Origin: Armatimonadetes bacterium DC
GTDB lineage: Bacteria; Armatimonadota; Fimbriimonadia; Fimbriimonadales; GBS-DC
Reading direction: 5' to 3'
DNA: 49,114 nucleotides
NCBI GenBank assembly: GCA_001442985.1
Contig: LDYB01000010.1
Span: 1-49,114 of the forward strand
Below are positions 14,248-21,805 of the stretch, in pieces. The translations under genes and the position numbers were made by a program. Every line of letters begins with the position of its first letter. Positions within the stretch are counted from its first letter, which is position 1. The notes below the pieces were generated by a model that worked only from the letters and a program-made list of their open reading frames with translations, was not told where the DNA came from and searched no databases.

Positions 14248-16184
14248 GTGGGGATGTTGAACACCCAGCCAACCAGCACCCAGCCCATCCCCACGATTGC
14301 CTCGCCCATAATCAGCCCCAGAAAGAAGGGGAGCCACTTTCTGTAGAGCGGCAGCCCCCCATAGCGCACAATCAGCCATTTGACGACCCACGCCAGCAGC
14401 AGGGGGAGCCACACGAGATGCATCGACCAGCTGCCCGAAATGGCGTACCCTATCGGGTGGAACGGGAAACCCGGGATGGCAGAGCGGAGCGCCATCAGCC
14501 CCAGCGCGGTTAAAAAGCCGACCCCTGTCATCATCTGGGCATAGGTGTTGGGCAGTGTGCCTGTCGCCAGCCAGCTGTGCAGCCGATTGAACGCCTCCTG
14601 CCCGAACACGCGCCCGTGATGAAACTCCGCCGATGCCCCCAGCGCATATGCCTGATGCAGATACCCCCAGAAGCTGGCGACCGAGCCCAGCACCCCCGCC
14701 CAGAGCGTCACCCAGAGATAAGGCGCCAGCCGCGCCCCACTCAGACTCGCCATCTTCAACCCCTCCAGCGCGAACGGCATCGGATGGGAGCGATACGCCC
14801 GATTGAACCAGTAAAAGAAGTTCAGCATCACCAGATCGCCCGAAGTGAACGCCCGCGTGCCGCCCAGCCGAATCAGCAGGTGGTCGGGTCCCGAAAAGTG
14901 CTGGTCATGCACGGGCGGTCCCAGCTCGGCGCGGATGCGCGTAATCACCAGCGAAATCAACAGATAAATCAGCACCGCCAGCACCGCCACCTGCCAGCGC
15001 ATCCCAAACGCCCACAGAAACAGCACCATGCCCGTCAGTCCCACAGCCAGCCCTATCAGCGCGGTACGGTAAGGCAGGGCTTCGCGCGAGTCGTCAAGGT
15101 CGCTCTTTTCGGGGTGGCGCAGGTGCTGGATAATCTGACGCACCAGCCCCCGCCCGCTCAGCAACAGATACGCGCCTATGCCCAGATACGCGCCAATCCC
15201 CTGCTCCCGAATAAACGGGAACTCTGGCACAATGTCCCATCCCATCGCGCTCACCCACACCAGCTGCGCCTTCCAGAAGAAAAAGAAAAACCAGCACGAA
15301 AACAGCAAGTCCAGCGGCAGGAGATACCCAATCCCGATTGCCAGCGGATAAAACGAGATGGGAAACCAGCCAATCGCATTCCACGGGCGGTTCACAAACA
15401 GATAGCCGATGTTCTGATGCTTCACGGGGATGGCAGGGATGGAGGGGAACCAGTAGTTCAGCCCGTTCAGCAGGTCGATTCCGCCTGCGACGGCGAACCC
15501 TGCCCAGAAGAGTCGCGCCCGCCAGAGCGCGCCCGAAGGCTCCACCATCCGCACGGGCAACTCCACCAGCGGAAACGCCAGCCGCTCCGATTCCGTCCAC
15601 GCGCGGCGCACCAGCGACACGATACAGAGCATCGTCCACCACAACAGCGTAATGAAGAGCAGCCAGAGCGCAAGCGGCTTCGCCCACGCCATCAGATGCT
15701 CCCACCGATAGAGCGTGGAGTTGCCAATAAAGTAGCCCCGCAACGCCTCCGTGTCGGGCACAGTAAGCGCCGGTGGCAGATGCTGAAGCACCGTTTCGCG
15801 CCAGTGGGGGTTCTCCACCACATAAAAATAAGGGTGCGCCATCATCTGCACCAGAATCGGCGTCATGTCGTGCCCTGCAAACGCCGACCCCACACAGAGC
15901 ATGGTGTAAATCATCAACAGCTCGGCAGGGGTAAACGCCCACTGTGGGCGCCAGCGCACCAGAACCTTGTTCACCGCCACCAGCACCGCCAGCCACACCA
16001 CGCAGTTCAGAAACAGCGAAATAATCGTGGGGTACGGTCCGGGGCGCACCTTCTCCATGTAAATCACCCAGTAGGCGTTGGGAAAGAGCAAGAGGCTCCC
16101 TACCCCGATTGCCCGCCAGCGCAGGACACCCCCCGCAACAGCCTCCGACTCTGAAGCACGCGGCTTCACCACGACCATGCGCAT
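14226..16184 (-). CDS. Large polytopic membrane protein (DUF6785/DUF6784-like)
   Basis: 652 residues with about 14 hydrophobic segments, e.g. VVWLAVLVAVNKVLV, LALWLLFITLLWWTMLC, LLFSCWFFFFFW, AVLAVLIYLLISLVI. Short motifs such as SESERLAFPLVELP-like TESERLAFPLVELP and RAELGPPVHD match a family common in Armatimonadota and Planctomycetes annotated as DUF6785/DUF6784, of unknown transport function. It could be a distant oligopeptide transporter-like protein. Start is ATG 16184 or ATG 16178; no strong ribosome binding site is present. It overlaps the convergent ChaN-like gene at its 3' end. Confidence 0.75.
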   Translation of the reverse strand: MRMVVVKPRASESEAVAGGVLRWRAIGVGSLLLFPNAYWVIYMEKVRPGPYPTIISLFLNCVVWLAVLVAVNKVLVRWRPQWAFTPAELLMIYTMLCVGSAFAGHDMTPILVQMMAHPYFYVVENPHWRETVLQHLPPALTVPDTEALRGYFIGNSTLYRWEHLMAWAKPLALWLLFITLLWWTMLCIVSLVRRAWTESERLAFPLVELPVRMVEPSGALWRARLFWAGFAVAGGIDLLNGLNYWFPSIPAIPVKHQNIGYLFVNRPWNAIGWFPISFYPLAIGIGYLLPLDLLFSCWFFFFFWKAQLVWVSAMGWDIVPEFPFIREQGIGAYLGIGAYLLLSGRGLVRQIIQHLRHPEKSDLDDSREALPYRTALIGLAVGLTGMVLFLWAFGMRWQVAVLAVLIYLLISLVITRIRAELGPPVHDQHFSGPDHLLIRLGGTRAFTSGDLVMLNFFYWFNRAYRSHPMPFALEGLKMASLSGARLAPYLWVTLWAGVLGSVASFWGYLHQAYALGASAEFHHGRVFGQEAFNRLHSWLATGTLPNTYAQMMTGVGFLTALGLMALRSAIPGFPFHPIGYAISGSWSMHLVWLPLLLAWVVKWLIVRYGGLPLYRKWLPFFLGLIMGEAIVGMGWVLVGWVFNIPTYAFWGE

Positions 16185-16223
16185 GGGAAGTATGGGGAAC
16201 GCTCTTTGATTCCTGCCTGCCTG

Positions 16224-17082
16224 AGAAGCGATCTTAGGAAAGCGAGTTGGGGCATACTCCTCTCGCTATGAACGAGCGCGAACCTTATTCCAGCGACTTG
16301 ACCGACAAAGAGTGGGCTCTCCTCGAACCTCTGCTCCGCAGAGCGCTCTACGGACGCAAACGCAAACGCCGCGGGGTCCCACCCCAATAGCCCCTGCGCG
16401 AACTCGTCAACGCCATTTTGTATGGGTTGACCACCGGCTGCCAGTGGCAACAACTCCCCCACGACTTACCCCCGTGGCAAGCGGTGTATTCTCACTTCCG
16501 TCGCTGGCGTCCGTTGGGCGTGTGGGACACGCTCCGCGAGGCGTTGGGGCGTTTGGAGCGGTGTCAGAGAGGACGGGAGACGCCCCAGCACCTTGCCGTA
16601 GACAGCCAGAGCGTGCCGTCTACGGCAAATGGGGGGCACGCGGGTACGACGCAGGCAAGAAAATCAAGGGGCGTAAGCGCCATATCGCGGTCGACTCGCA
16701 AGGGAATGTGTTAGGGGTGTGGGTTTCGGCGGCGGATGTGTCGACTGCGCAGGGGGCGTATCAGGTGTTGGATGAAGTATTGGCGCGGTATCGGGAGGTG
16801 CAGGTGGTGATAGCGGATAGTGCATAGGATCGGGAGGGGTTGCTGGAGTGGCTGTTGAGTAAGTGGGAGGTGGGTTTGGATTGTGTGGCGCGTTCGGGTC
16901 AAGGGTTTCAGGTGCCGTCGCGTCGTTGGTTGGTGGAGCGTTCGTTTGCGTGGTTGTTGGGGCGTCGTCGGCTGGGTCGTTGTTATGACCAGTTATGTGA
17001 GGTGGAGGCGGGTTGGATTGTGATTGCGTGTGTGCGGTGGCTGGTGCGTCGGATTGCGAGGCAGAATTCCTAGATCGCTTCT
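16224..17082 (+). mobile_element. IS5-family insertion sequence (decayed copy)
   Basis: About 859 bp bounded by imperfect inverted repeats: AGAAGCGATCTTAGGAA at 16224-16240 and TTCCTAGATCGCTTCT at 17067-17082. Size, DDE transposase type and the transposase stop lying inside the right repeat fit small IS5-group elements. I could not define a target-site duplication. Confidence 0.75.
16268..17073 (+). pseudogene. IS5-type DDE transposase, interrupted
   Basis: The reading starts MNEREPYSSDLTDKEWALLE and continues through LRELVNAILYGLTTGCQWQQ, but a TAG at 16388-16390 interrupts it where relatives have Tyr. Around a run of six G's near 16630 the reading must slip by -1 to continue as GYDAGKKIKGRKRHIAVD. 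A second TAG at 16825-16827 interrupts ADSA-(Tyr)-DREGLLEWL. The DDE residues are recognisable: VDSQSV, VVIADS and WLVERSFAWLLGRRR. The slip could be natural for two-frame IS5 elements, but the two stop codons make this copy inactive. The 3' half is strongly G+T rich on the coding strand. Confidence 0.85.
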
Positions 17083-17492
17083 TACACGCTTCTTGAGGAT
17101 CCTTTTTTGACCCTCCCTCTTACAAGCGTGTCGTGGTGGGATGTGCCTATAGGGAACACCCGGTGCCACCTCCTGCAGGAACTCCGCAGGTAAGACGAGT
17201 TGTCTCAATAGCCCAAGAGAGGAGACATGCAGAACCTCATGGCGGATGGGTTCGCACGAGATCGTTCCTGCTTAAGGGTGGCGTTGCGCATGCTCCCCTT
17301 TTCATCGGACAAGACCTTCAAGGGTTGTCGGTTTATCTCCGTCCAACAGGTTGGCAGTGGTGGACAGAAAGCATCTCAAATCTCCCAGAGAATTTTCCAG
17401 CGACGGGTATAATCAGCGCTGACAGGGTCATGCCGTGGTATCGTGAAGTGGTAAGTATTCGTCTATAACTTCACACGAGGAGGTGGCAAACC
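17083..17492. other. Intergenic region between the IS and the first propeller gene
   Basis: I see no gene here. It holds the -10 box at 17408-17413 and a GAGGAGGT ribosome binding site about 8 nt before the next start. Short open frames lack initiation signals. Confidence 0.5.
17408..17413 (+). promoter_or_regulatory. -10 box (GGGTATAAT) for the propeller genes
   Basis: GGGTATAAT at 17405-17413, about 80 nt before ATG 17493. Confidence 0.55.
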
Positions 17493-18572
17493 ATGATCCG
17501 GCAAGAGAAGCAAGAGGCGTTATCACCGCCGCCTGTTGTTTATGCCTTCTTGGACATAGATTTAGACCAACCCGCACCCAAAGGGCATTACTGGATTAGC
17601 CTCCATCGTAAAATCTTACGCTATCGCGGAGGGGAAGTCGTTGAGGAACCTCTGCAAAGTATCCCCCTTTTTCTCGATCCGATAAAGAACGAGTTTCGCC
17701 ATATGGACCTCTCGCCTGATGGTCAGTATTACTATTATGCGGGGGTATCTTTCACCTATTGCGGACGAGTTGGCGACGCTGGTTTCAAACCGATTGTGCT
17801 GAAAAGTCTCTATCGCTGCAAGTTTTCACCAGATAGTCGTTTCCTTTGCGGATATGGAGGCGGCGAGGTAGAGGGGATGATAGTGGTAGATTGTGCCACA
17901 CGCCGTGTGCGCCGCTTAGCAACGCCAGAGTATCCACGCGACACCGAGGATCCATATACCGCCTATCGGTTTGGGTGGTATCCAGACAGTCGGCATATCT
18001 GGTATCAGGAAGATGTCGGGGCGCTCGATTATCATCGGCTGCGGGCTTACAAGCAGGATGTGGTCAGTGGGCGTCGCTGGGTGTTGAAAGGGCGCCAGAT
18101 GGACGAGGTGTACCGCGATTGGGCGTTGTTGGATCCGCGCTACCGATGGGGTCCTGTGGGGATGGATGATAACAGTGCCTTCCGTTACTCTCCTCGCCAA
18201 CAGGTTCGGGTGCGGGTAAAGCCGCTTTTCGAAGGGAATTCTCTCAGATACCGTCCTGGGCATCAGCAAATGTCCGTAGAGTGGCGGGATGGGCGTTCGC
18301 GCGTGGTGATAGAGCGAGGGCAACACCCTTGGGTCCAGATACTTCCGCGAGATGTGACGGAGGATGGGCGTTGGGTGCTTCTTTCCGTTGGGAAACAGAA
18401 GGACGAGGAAAACTTTCACAGCGAGCTGCTTGCAGTAGAAGTGCCGACGGACAGGAGGTACAGCTATGTTGAGTTATCGGGGAAAGGTGTTGGTCTGGTT
18501 GGTACCCCGCGGCTGGAAACCCCATACGATAGACCTTTGTATCAGTTTTGGCGAGGCGAGGCGAATCTTTGA
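17493..18572 (+). CDS. Beta-propeller-like protein, copy 1 of a local paralog family
   Basis: 359 residues, no signal peptide or membrane helix. Blade-like motifs recur: HMDLSPDGQYYYYAG, CKFSPDSRFLCGYG, FGWYPDSRHIWYQED and DVTEDGRWVLLSV, resembling WD40/PD40 (TolB-type) propeller repeats with their SPDG/SPDS turns. The arrangement is shared almost blade by blade with the gene at 18817 and the broken copy near 20100, so this is a tandem paralog family. GAGGAGGT precedes ATG 17493 by about 8 nt. Function unknown; propellers of this type usually bind proteins or sense. The surrounding IS remnants suggest a horizontally acquired island. Confidence 0.75.
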   Translation: MIRQEKQEALSPPPVVYAFLDIDLDQPAPKGHYWISLHRKILRYRGGEVVEEPLQSIPLFLDPIKNEFRHMDLSPDGQYYYYAGVSFTYCGRVGDAGFKPIVLKSLYRCKFSPDSRFLCGYGGGEVEGMIVVDCATRRVRRLATPEYPRDTEDPYTAYRFGWYPDSRHIWYQEDVGALDYHRLRAYKQDVVSGRRWVLKGRQMDEVYRDWALLDPRYRWGPVGMDDNSAFRYSPRQQVRVRVKPLFEGNSLRYRPGHQQMSVEWRDGRSRVVIERGQHPWVQILPRDVTEDGRWVLLSVGKQKDEENFHSELLAVEVPTDRRYSYVELSGKGVGLVGTPRLETPYDRPLYQFWRGEANL

Positions 18573-18599
18573 GAGCGTTGTTGTTGCGGGGCTGTCAGG

Positions 18600-18803
18600 A
18601 TGGCGGTTTATGGGAGTTCGGTACCGGGTGCGACGGGTTATCGGGTGCGCTGGGGCATGGTGAGCGGGAGTTATTCCAGCGCGAGTGGGGTGTTGCCGGG
18701 TTCGGCGCGGCGGTATACGGTGTCGGATTTGGTGAGTGAGCGGGAGTATTACTTGGTGGAGGCGGAGTGGAATAGAGAATATATTTCTATCGACCTGAGG
18801 TGA
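18600..18803 (+). pseudogene. Fibronectin type III domain fragment
   Basis: A 67-residue frame reading GATGYRVRWGMVSGSYSS, then VLPGSARRYTVSDL and EYYLVEAEW, which is the strand pattern of an FnIII domain (GATGYRV-W, YTVSDL, YYLVEA). It stands alone between the two propeller genes without a good ribosome binding site, and the coding strand is unusually G+T rich. It is best read as a leftover of a larger secreted protein, though a very small protein cannot be excluded. Confidence 0.5.
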
Positions 18804-18816
18804 GGGAGGGGAAAGA

Positions 18817-19809
18817 ATGAGCTTCTTTATCAACAGGAACACTCCACCGCCTATAGAGTTGGTTTGCACTGAGAACAACTATCTGACCCTCGCAAGGTAT
18901 GAATCGGGCAAGTGGCAGGCGAAGTCACTCTTTCCTTTGACATTTGATTACCATCGGGAGGTACGGACCTCTCCAGACCGGCAGTGGGTTTACTGTATGA
19001 CCGTGGCTACCCTGTTGGCAAACTTACAGGTGGGAGAGAAGTTCAGCCTGTTATCGAACGCCCTTTATCTTAGCCTATTTTCTCCAGATAGCCGGTATCT
19101 GCTGGGCAACTCGATCGGGGGTCTTGCACATCATCATAACTTGAGCCTTTTCGATGTTCTCAGACGAGAGGAGGTTCGCGAACTAAGTTATGGAAAGGGT
19201 GAGATTGAAAAGTTCGGTTGGTATCCTGACAGCCGCCACATCTGGTATGCACTGAAGTTTCCAGCAAGTCGTGCAGCAGAGCCTCGCCTCGCCTATTACC
19301 GACAAGATGTTATTACCGGGAAGCGTCGTGTACTGAGTATCAACGAAGTTAAGCAGCTGAGTGTAGATTGGGCACTAACAGACCAGCGTTTTCGGCATGG
19401 ATATCCATACTACGCCTACTCACGCCATCATCAGATCCGCCTTCGCATAGAGGGGTCTAAAACAGAAACCATCGGCAATGGACTAAAGACGACCATAAAA
19501 GCCTATCCTTATGTAAAGTGTGAAACACAAGAAGGAAAAGAACTTATGGTATTGCGCCCTAGTCAGCACCGCTGGAAATATGTTCACGGGTTAGACATAA
19601 CCGATGATGGACAGTGGGCTTTATTAGTTGGTACTCCAGAAGATGGTACAAAACTTCGCTATCTCTCAGTGATTGATATCAGGAAAAGCCGAATAGATGT
19701 TGTTTTCCAAATAGAAAATTTTCAAAAATTAGATAAATTTACCATTTTACAAAACTATTATGATAGATTGTTTTTGATTGATTTGTGTTATTTTGTTTAT
19801 TCTTCATAG
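18817..19809 (+). CDS. Beta-propeller-like protein, copy 2 of the paralog family
   Basis: 330 residues with GGGAGGGG about 6 nt before ATG 18817. It parallels copy 1: LFSPDSRYLLGNS, FGWYPDSRHIWYAL, YYRQDVITGKRRVLS, DWALTDQRFRHG and GLDITDDGQWALLVGT align with the equivalent segments of the 17493 gene. No export signal is present. The last 40 codons are strikingly AT-rich (19690-19809), unlike the rest of the window, yet the end still aligns with copy 1 (NYYDRLFLIDL against TPYDRPLYQFW), so the gene appears complete. Function unknown. Confidence 0.72.
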   Translation: MSFFINRNTPPPIELVCTENNYLTLARYESGKWQAKSLFPLTFDYHREVRTSPDRQWVYCMTVATLLANLQVGEKFSLLSNALYLSLFSPDSRYLLGNSIGGLAHHHNLSLFDVLRREEVRELSYGKGEIEKFGWYPDSRHIWYALKFPASRAAEPRLAYYRQDVITGKRRVLSINEVKQLSVDWALTDQRFRHGYPYYAYSRHHQIRLRIEGSKTETIGNGLKTTIKAYPYVKCETQEGKELMVLRPSQHRWKYVHGLDITDDGQWALLVGTPEDGTKLRYLSVIDIRKSRIDVVFQIENFQKLDKFTILQNYYDRLFLIDLCYFVYSS

Positions 19810-19901
19810 TGATATCGAAAATAGAACCCAGATTAGAGGCGTTCAGGACACTGGGTAGGGTATAGTTCTCACCCCTATGAACCAGAGAAAAATCTCTACA
19901 G

Positions 19902-20040
19902 CAAGGGGGGACATGGGGGTACGACGCGGGCAAGGCAATCACAGAGCGCAAACGGTATAGAGTCATCTTGGGCTACCGTGCCCTCAGCGGCGATCTGGAG
20001 CTGGTCGACTGCAGGCGCAGGCGAACCCGTCGGCTGACAG
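19902..20040 (+). pseudogene. IS5-type transposase fragment
   Basis: The frame from 19902 reads QGGTWGYDAGKAITERKRYR, closely matching the GYDAGKKIKGRKRH segment of the transposase at 16268 and of the IS5 family. There is no start and the frame degenerates after about 45 codons. It is a remnant of a second, different IS5-like element lying between propeller copies 2 and 3. Confidence 0.65.
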
Positions 20041-20094
20041 AAGCGAACAGCACACTGGACATAGGGAAGTACTCTTCAACCCCTATGTGGTTTG

Positions 20095-20565
20095 ATGAGA
20101 GGTGAGCGCGTGCGTATCCCGACTATCCAGCTTATCGCCTTCGGACCGCCCGTGGACAAAAACGGCACCCCCACAGGGCAGGGCTTCGTGGAACGCGATA
20201 GGCGCGTTTGGTCAACCATGCGCAACTACTGGTACACCGATGGGGAGTGGCATCACGAGCTGCTCTTTTACATCGGCAATATGTTCGACCACCTGAAGGG
20301 TATCTCGCCCAACTACCGATACTGGTGACACAGCGCCCACAGGCTCTACTACGCCATCATCGGAGAGAAGAAATACCGCCCCCTGACCGAGGACTGGGAA
20401 CGGTACCGGTGTGTTTTCTCGCCCGATTCGCGCTATCTGGCAGGCACCGCGATGGCGACGCTTGCGGATGAGAAGCTGGGCACCCGCGTCTGTTGTGCTG
20501 TCGCATTTCGGGGTCGGCTCTATTTTGAGGTAGAGAGTTGCTGGTTTTTCGGGTTGCTTTCGTGA
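20095..20565 (+). pseudogene. Beta-propeller-like protein, copy 3, interrupted
   Basis: The frame starts MRGERVRIPTIQ and is broken by TGA at 20326-20328. It then continues in the same frame through HSAHRLYYAIIGEKKYRP and CVFSPDSRYLAGTA, matching CKFSPDSRFLCG and LFSPDSRYLLG in copies 1 and 2. It ends at TGA 20563-20565, well before the later blades. AGAGGTGA precedes a GTG at 20110, which could have been the original start. It is a truncated and stopped relic of the same family. Confidence 0.65.
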
Positions 20566-20664
20566 GGCGAACCAATCTACTGCAGAAGCCCGCGCAGGCG
20601 TTGTTGCACTGGAGATAGAGGGCTATGCTTCCCTGCCCCGTGCGCTGGGCGCTGTGGGCGTGGG

Positions 20665-20670
20665 TATACT
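20665..20670 (+). promoter_or_regulatory. Possible -10 box (GGGTATACT) upstream of the HD-domain gene
   Basis: GGGTATACT at 20662-20670 lies about 115 nt before ATG 20784. A second candidate, TATATT at 20773-20778, ends 5 nt before that ATG and would give a leaderless transcript. The two cannot be separated from sequence. Confidence 0.4.
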
Positions 20671-20783
20671 CAATACTGCCGACGACCTCGCAGGCGGCGG
20701 TCTTAGGCTGGCGAGGTTCCCTTCCCTTGCCTGCGCACTGGCGTGTGGCGCGAAACATCTCCTTTCAGGTACTATATTCCCCG

Positions 20784-21392
20784 ATGAGCGAGCGGCTGAA
20801 GCAACAGATGGCGTTTCTGGTGGAAATCGACAAGATGAAAGGAATCCTGCGGCGCACGCGCGTTCTGGACGGCAGCCGCTACGAAAACGACGCCGAACAC
20901 TCTTGGCACTTCGCGATGATGGCGCTCGTGCTGGCAGAGTACGCCACCGAGCCGATAGACCTCTTCCGCGTGGTGAAGATGGCGCTGGTGCATGATATTG
21001 TGGAGATTGACGCGGGCGACACCTTCGCGTATGACGATCAGGCGCGCCAAACCCAGTACGAGCGCGAGCGTAAAGCGGCAGAACGCATCTTCGCCCTTCT
21101 GCCTCCCGACCAGGCAGCTGAGTTCCGTAGCCTGTGGGAAGAGTTCGTCGCCCAGCAGACCCCCGAAGCGCGCTTCGCGATGGCGTTAGACCGCCTCGCA
21201 GGCGTGCTGGCGAACTATTGCAACAACGGGGGCGGCTGGCGCGAGTTTCAGGTGCCCAAAGAGAAAGTCATCGCTCGCAACAGCGTGATGGCACGCGCCG
21301 CACCCGAACTGTGGGAGATGGCACGCCAGATGATCGAAGAAGCTTTCGCCGACGCACCGTTGGGTATAATTCAGCCAGTCGCATCCCAGTAA
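20784..21392 (+). CDS. HD-domain phosphohydrolase (YfbR/HDDC2-like 5'-nucleotidase)
   Basis: 202 residues starting MSERLKQQMAFLVEIDKMKG. The metal-binding pattern is complete: H in ENDAEHSWHFAMMA, the HD pair in VHDIVEIDAGD, and a distal Asp in MALDRLAGVLANY. This is the layout of the HD_3 family, which includes YfbR and HDDC2 that hydrolyse 5'-deoxynucleoside monophosphates. It likely acts in nucleotide salvage in the cytoplasm. Upstream in-frame codons exist but lack propeller or HD similarity and a ribosome binding site. The promoter of the next gene (erpA-like) lies inside the 3' end of this one. Confidence 0.85.
   Translation: MSERLKQQMAFLVEIDKMKGILRRTRVLDGSRYENDAEHSWHFAMMALVLAEYATEPIDLFRVVKMALVHDIVEIDAGDTFAYDDQARQTQYERERKAAERIFALLPPDQAAEFRSLWEEFVAQQTPEARFAMALDRLAGVLANYCNNGGGWREFQVPKEKVIARNSVMARAAPELWEMARQMIEEAFADAPLGIIQPVASQ
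21365..21370 (+). promoter_or_regulatory. -10 box (GGGTATAAT) for the ErpA-like gene
   Basis: GGGTATAAT at 21362-21370 lies within the last codons of the HD-domain gene. It leaves a leader of about 30 nt containing AAGGAGG before ATG 21407. Confidence 0.65.
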
Positions 21393-21406
21393 GGAGGAAT
21401 AGAACG

Positions 21407-21790
21407 ATGGCAATCACTCTTTCCGAGCGCGCGGCGCAGGAACTGAAGGCTTTACTCGAAGAATCGGGCGCACCCAACGCCAGCCTGCGAGTGTGGGTGG
21501 CAGGCGGCGGGTGCAGTGGTCTGCAATACCAGATGGCAATTGACGACGCCGACCCGGAGCCGAACGATCTGGTGTTCGAATCGCACGGCATCCGAATCTA
21601 TGTGGATGACCTGAGCATCCGTTATATGGACGGTTCCTCGATTGATTATGTGGAAGACAGCTTCGGCGGGGGGTTCAAGATTGATAACCCCAACGCCATC
21701 AACACCTGCGGCTGCGGCTCGTCGTTCCAGACGGATGATGAGACGGGGATGCCCGGCTGTGGGTGTGGCGGCTGCGGGTGTGGATACTGA
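21407..21790 (+). CDS. erpA: A-type iron-sulfur carrier (ErpA/IscA/HesB family)
   Basis: 127 residues. The three invariant cysteines are present: GGGCSGLQY and NTCGCGSSF (C-G-C). These bind an Fe-S cluster for transfer to target proteins. The family is normally about 105-120 residues; here an extra Cys/Gly-rich tail (GMPGCGCGGCGCGY) adds five more Cys, perhaps extending metal binding. AAGGAGG lies 9 nt before ATG 21407. It is followed 15 nt later by alaS. Naming it erpA rather than iscA rests on general resemblance only, because no isc operon is nearby. Confidence 0.85.
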   Translation: MAITLSERAAQELKALLEESGAPNASLRVWVAGGGCSGLQYQMAIDDADPEPNDLVFESHGIRIYVDDLSIRYMDGSSIDYVEDSFGGGFKIDNPNAINTCGCGSSFQTDDETGMPGCGCGGCGCGY

Positions 21791-21805
21791 CTGACTGAGA
21801 GTACC

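Noticed and set aside
14577-16154. 525-codon plus-strand open frame opposite the large membrane protein
   Set aside because: Composition is a mirror of the hydrophobic minus-strand gene (Arg/His/Gln/Pro-rich), without ribosome binding site or homology.
16388-16827. Possible reassignment of TAG to Tyr, suggested by the two TAG codons at Tyr positions in the transposase
   Set aside because: TAG is used as the natural stop of prcB, prcA, the tag gene and alaS, and no other gene contains in-frame TAG, so simple decay is the better explanation.
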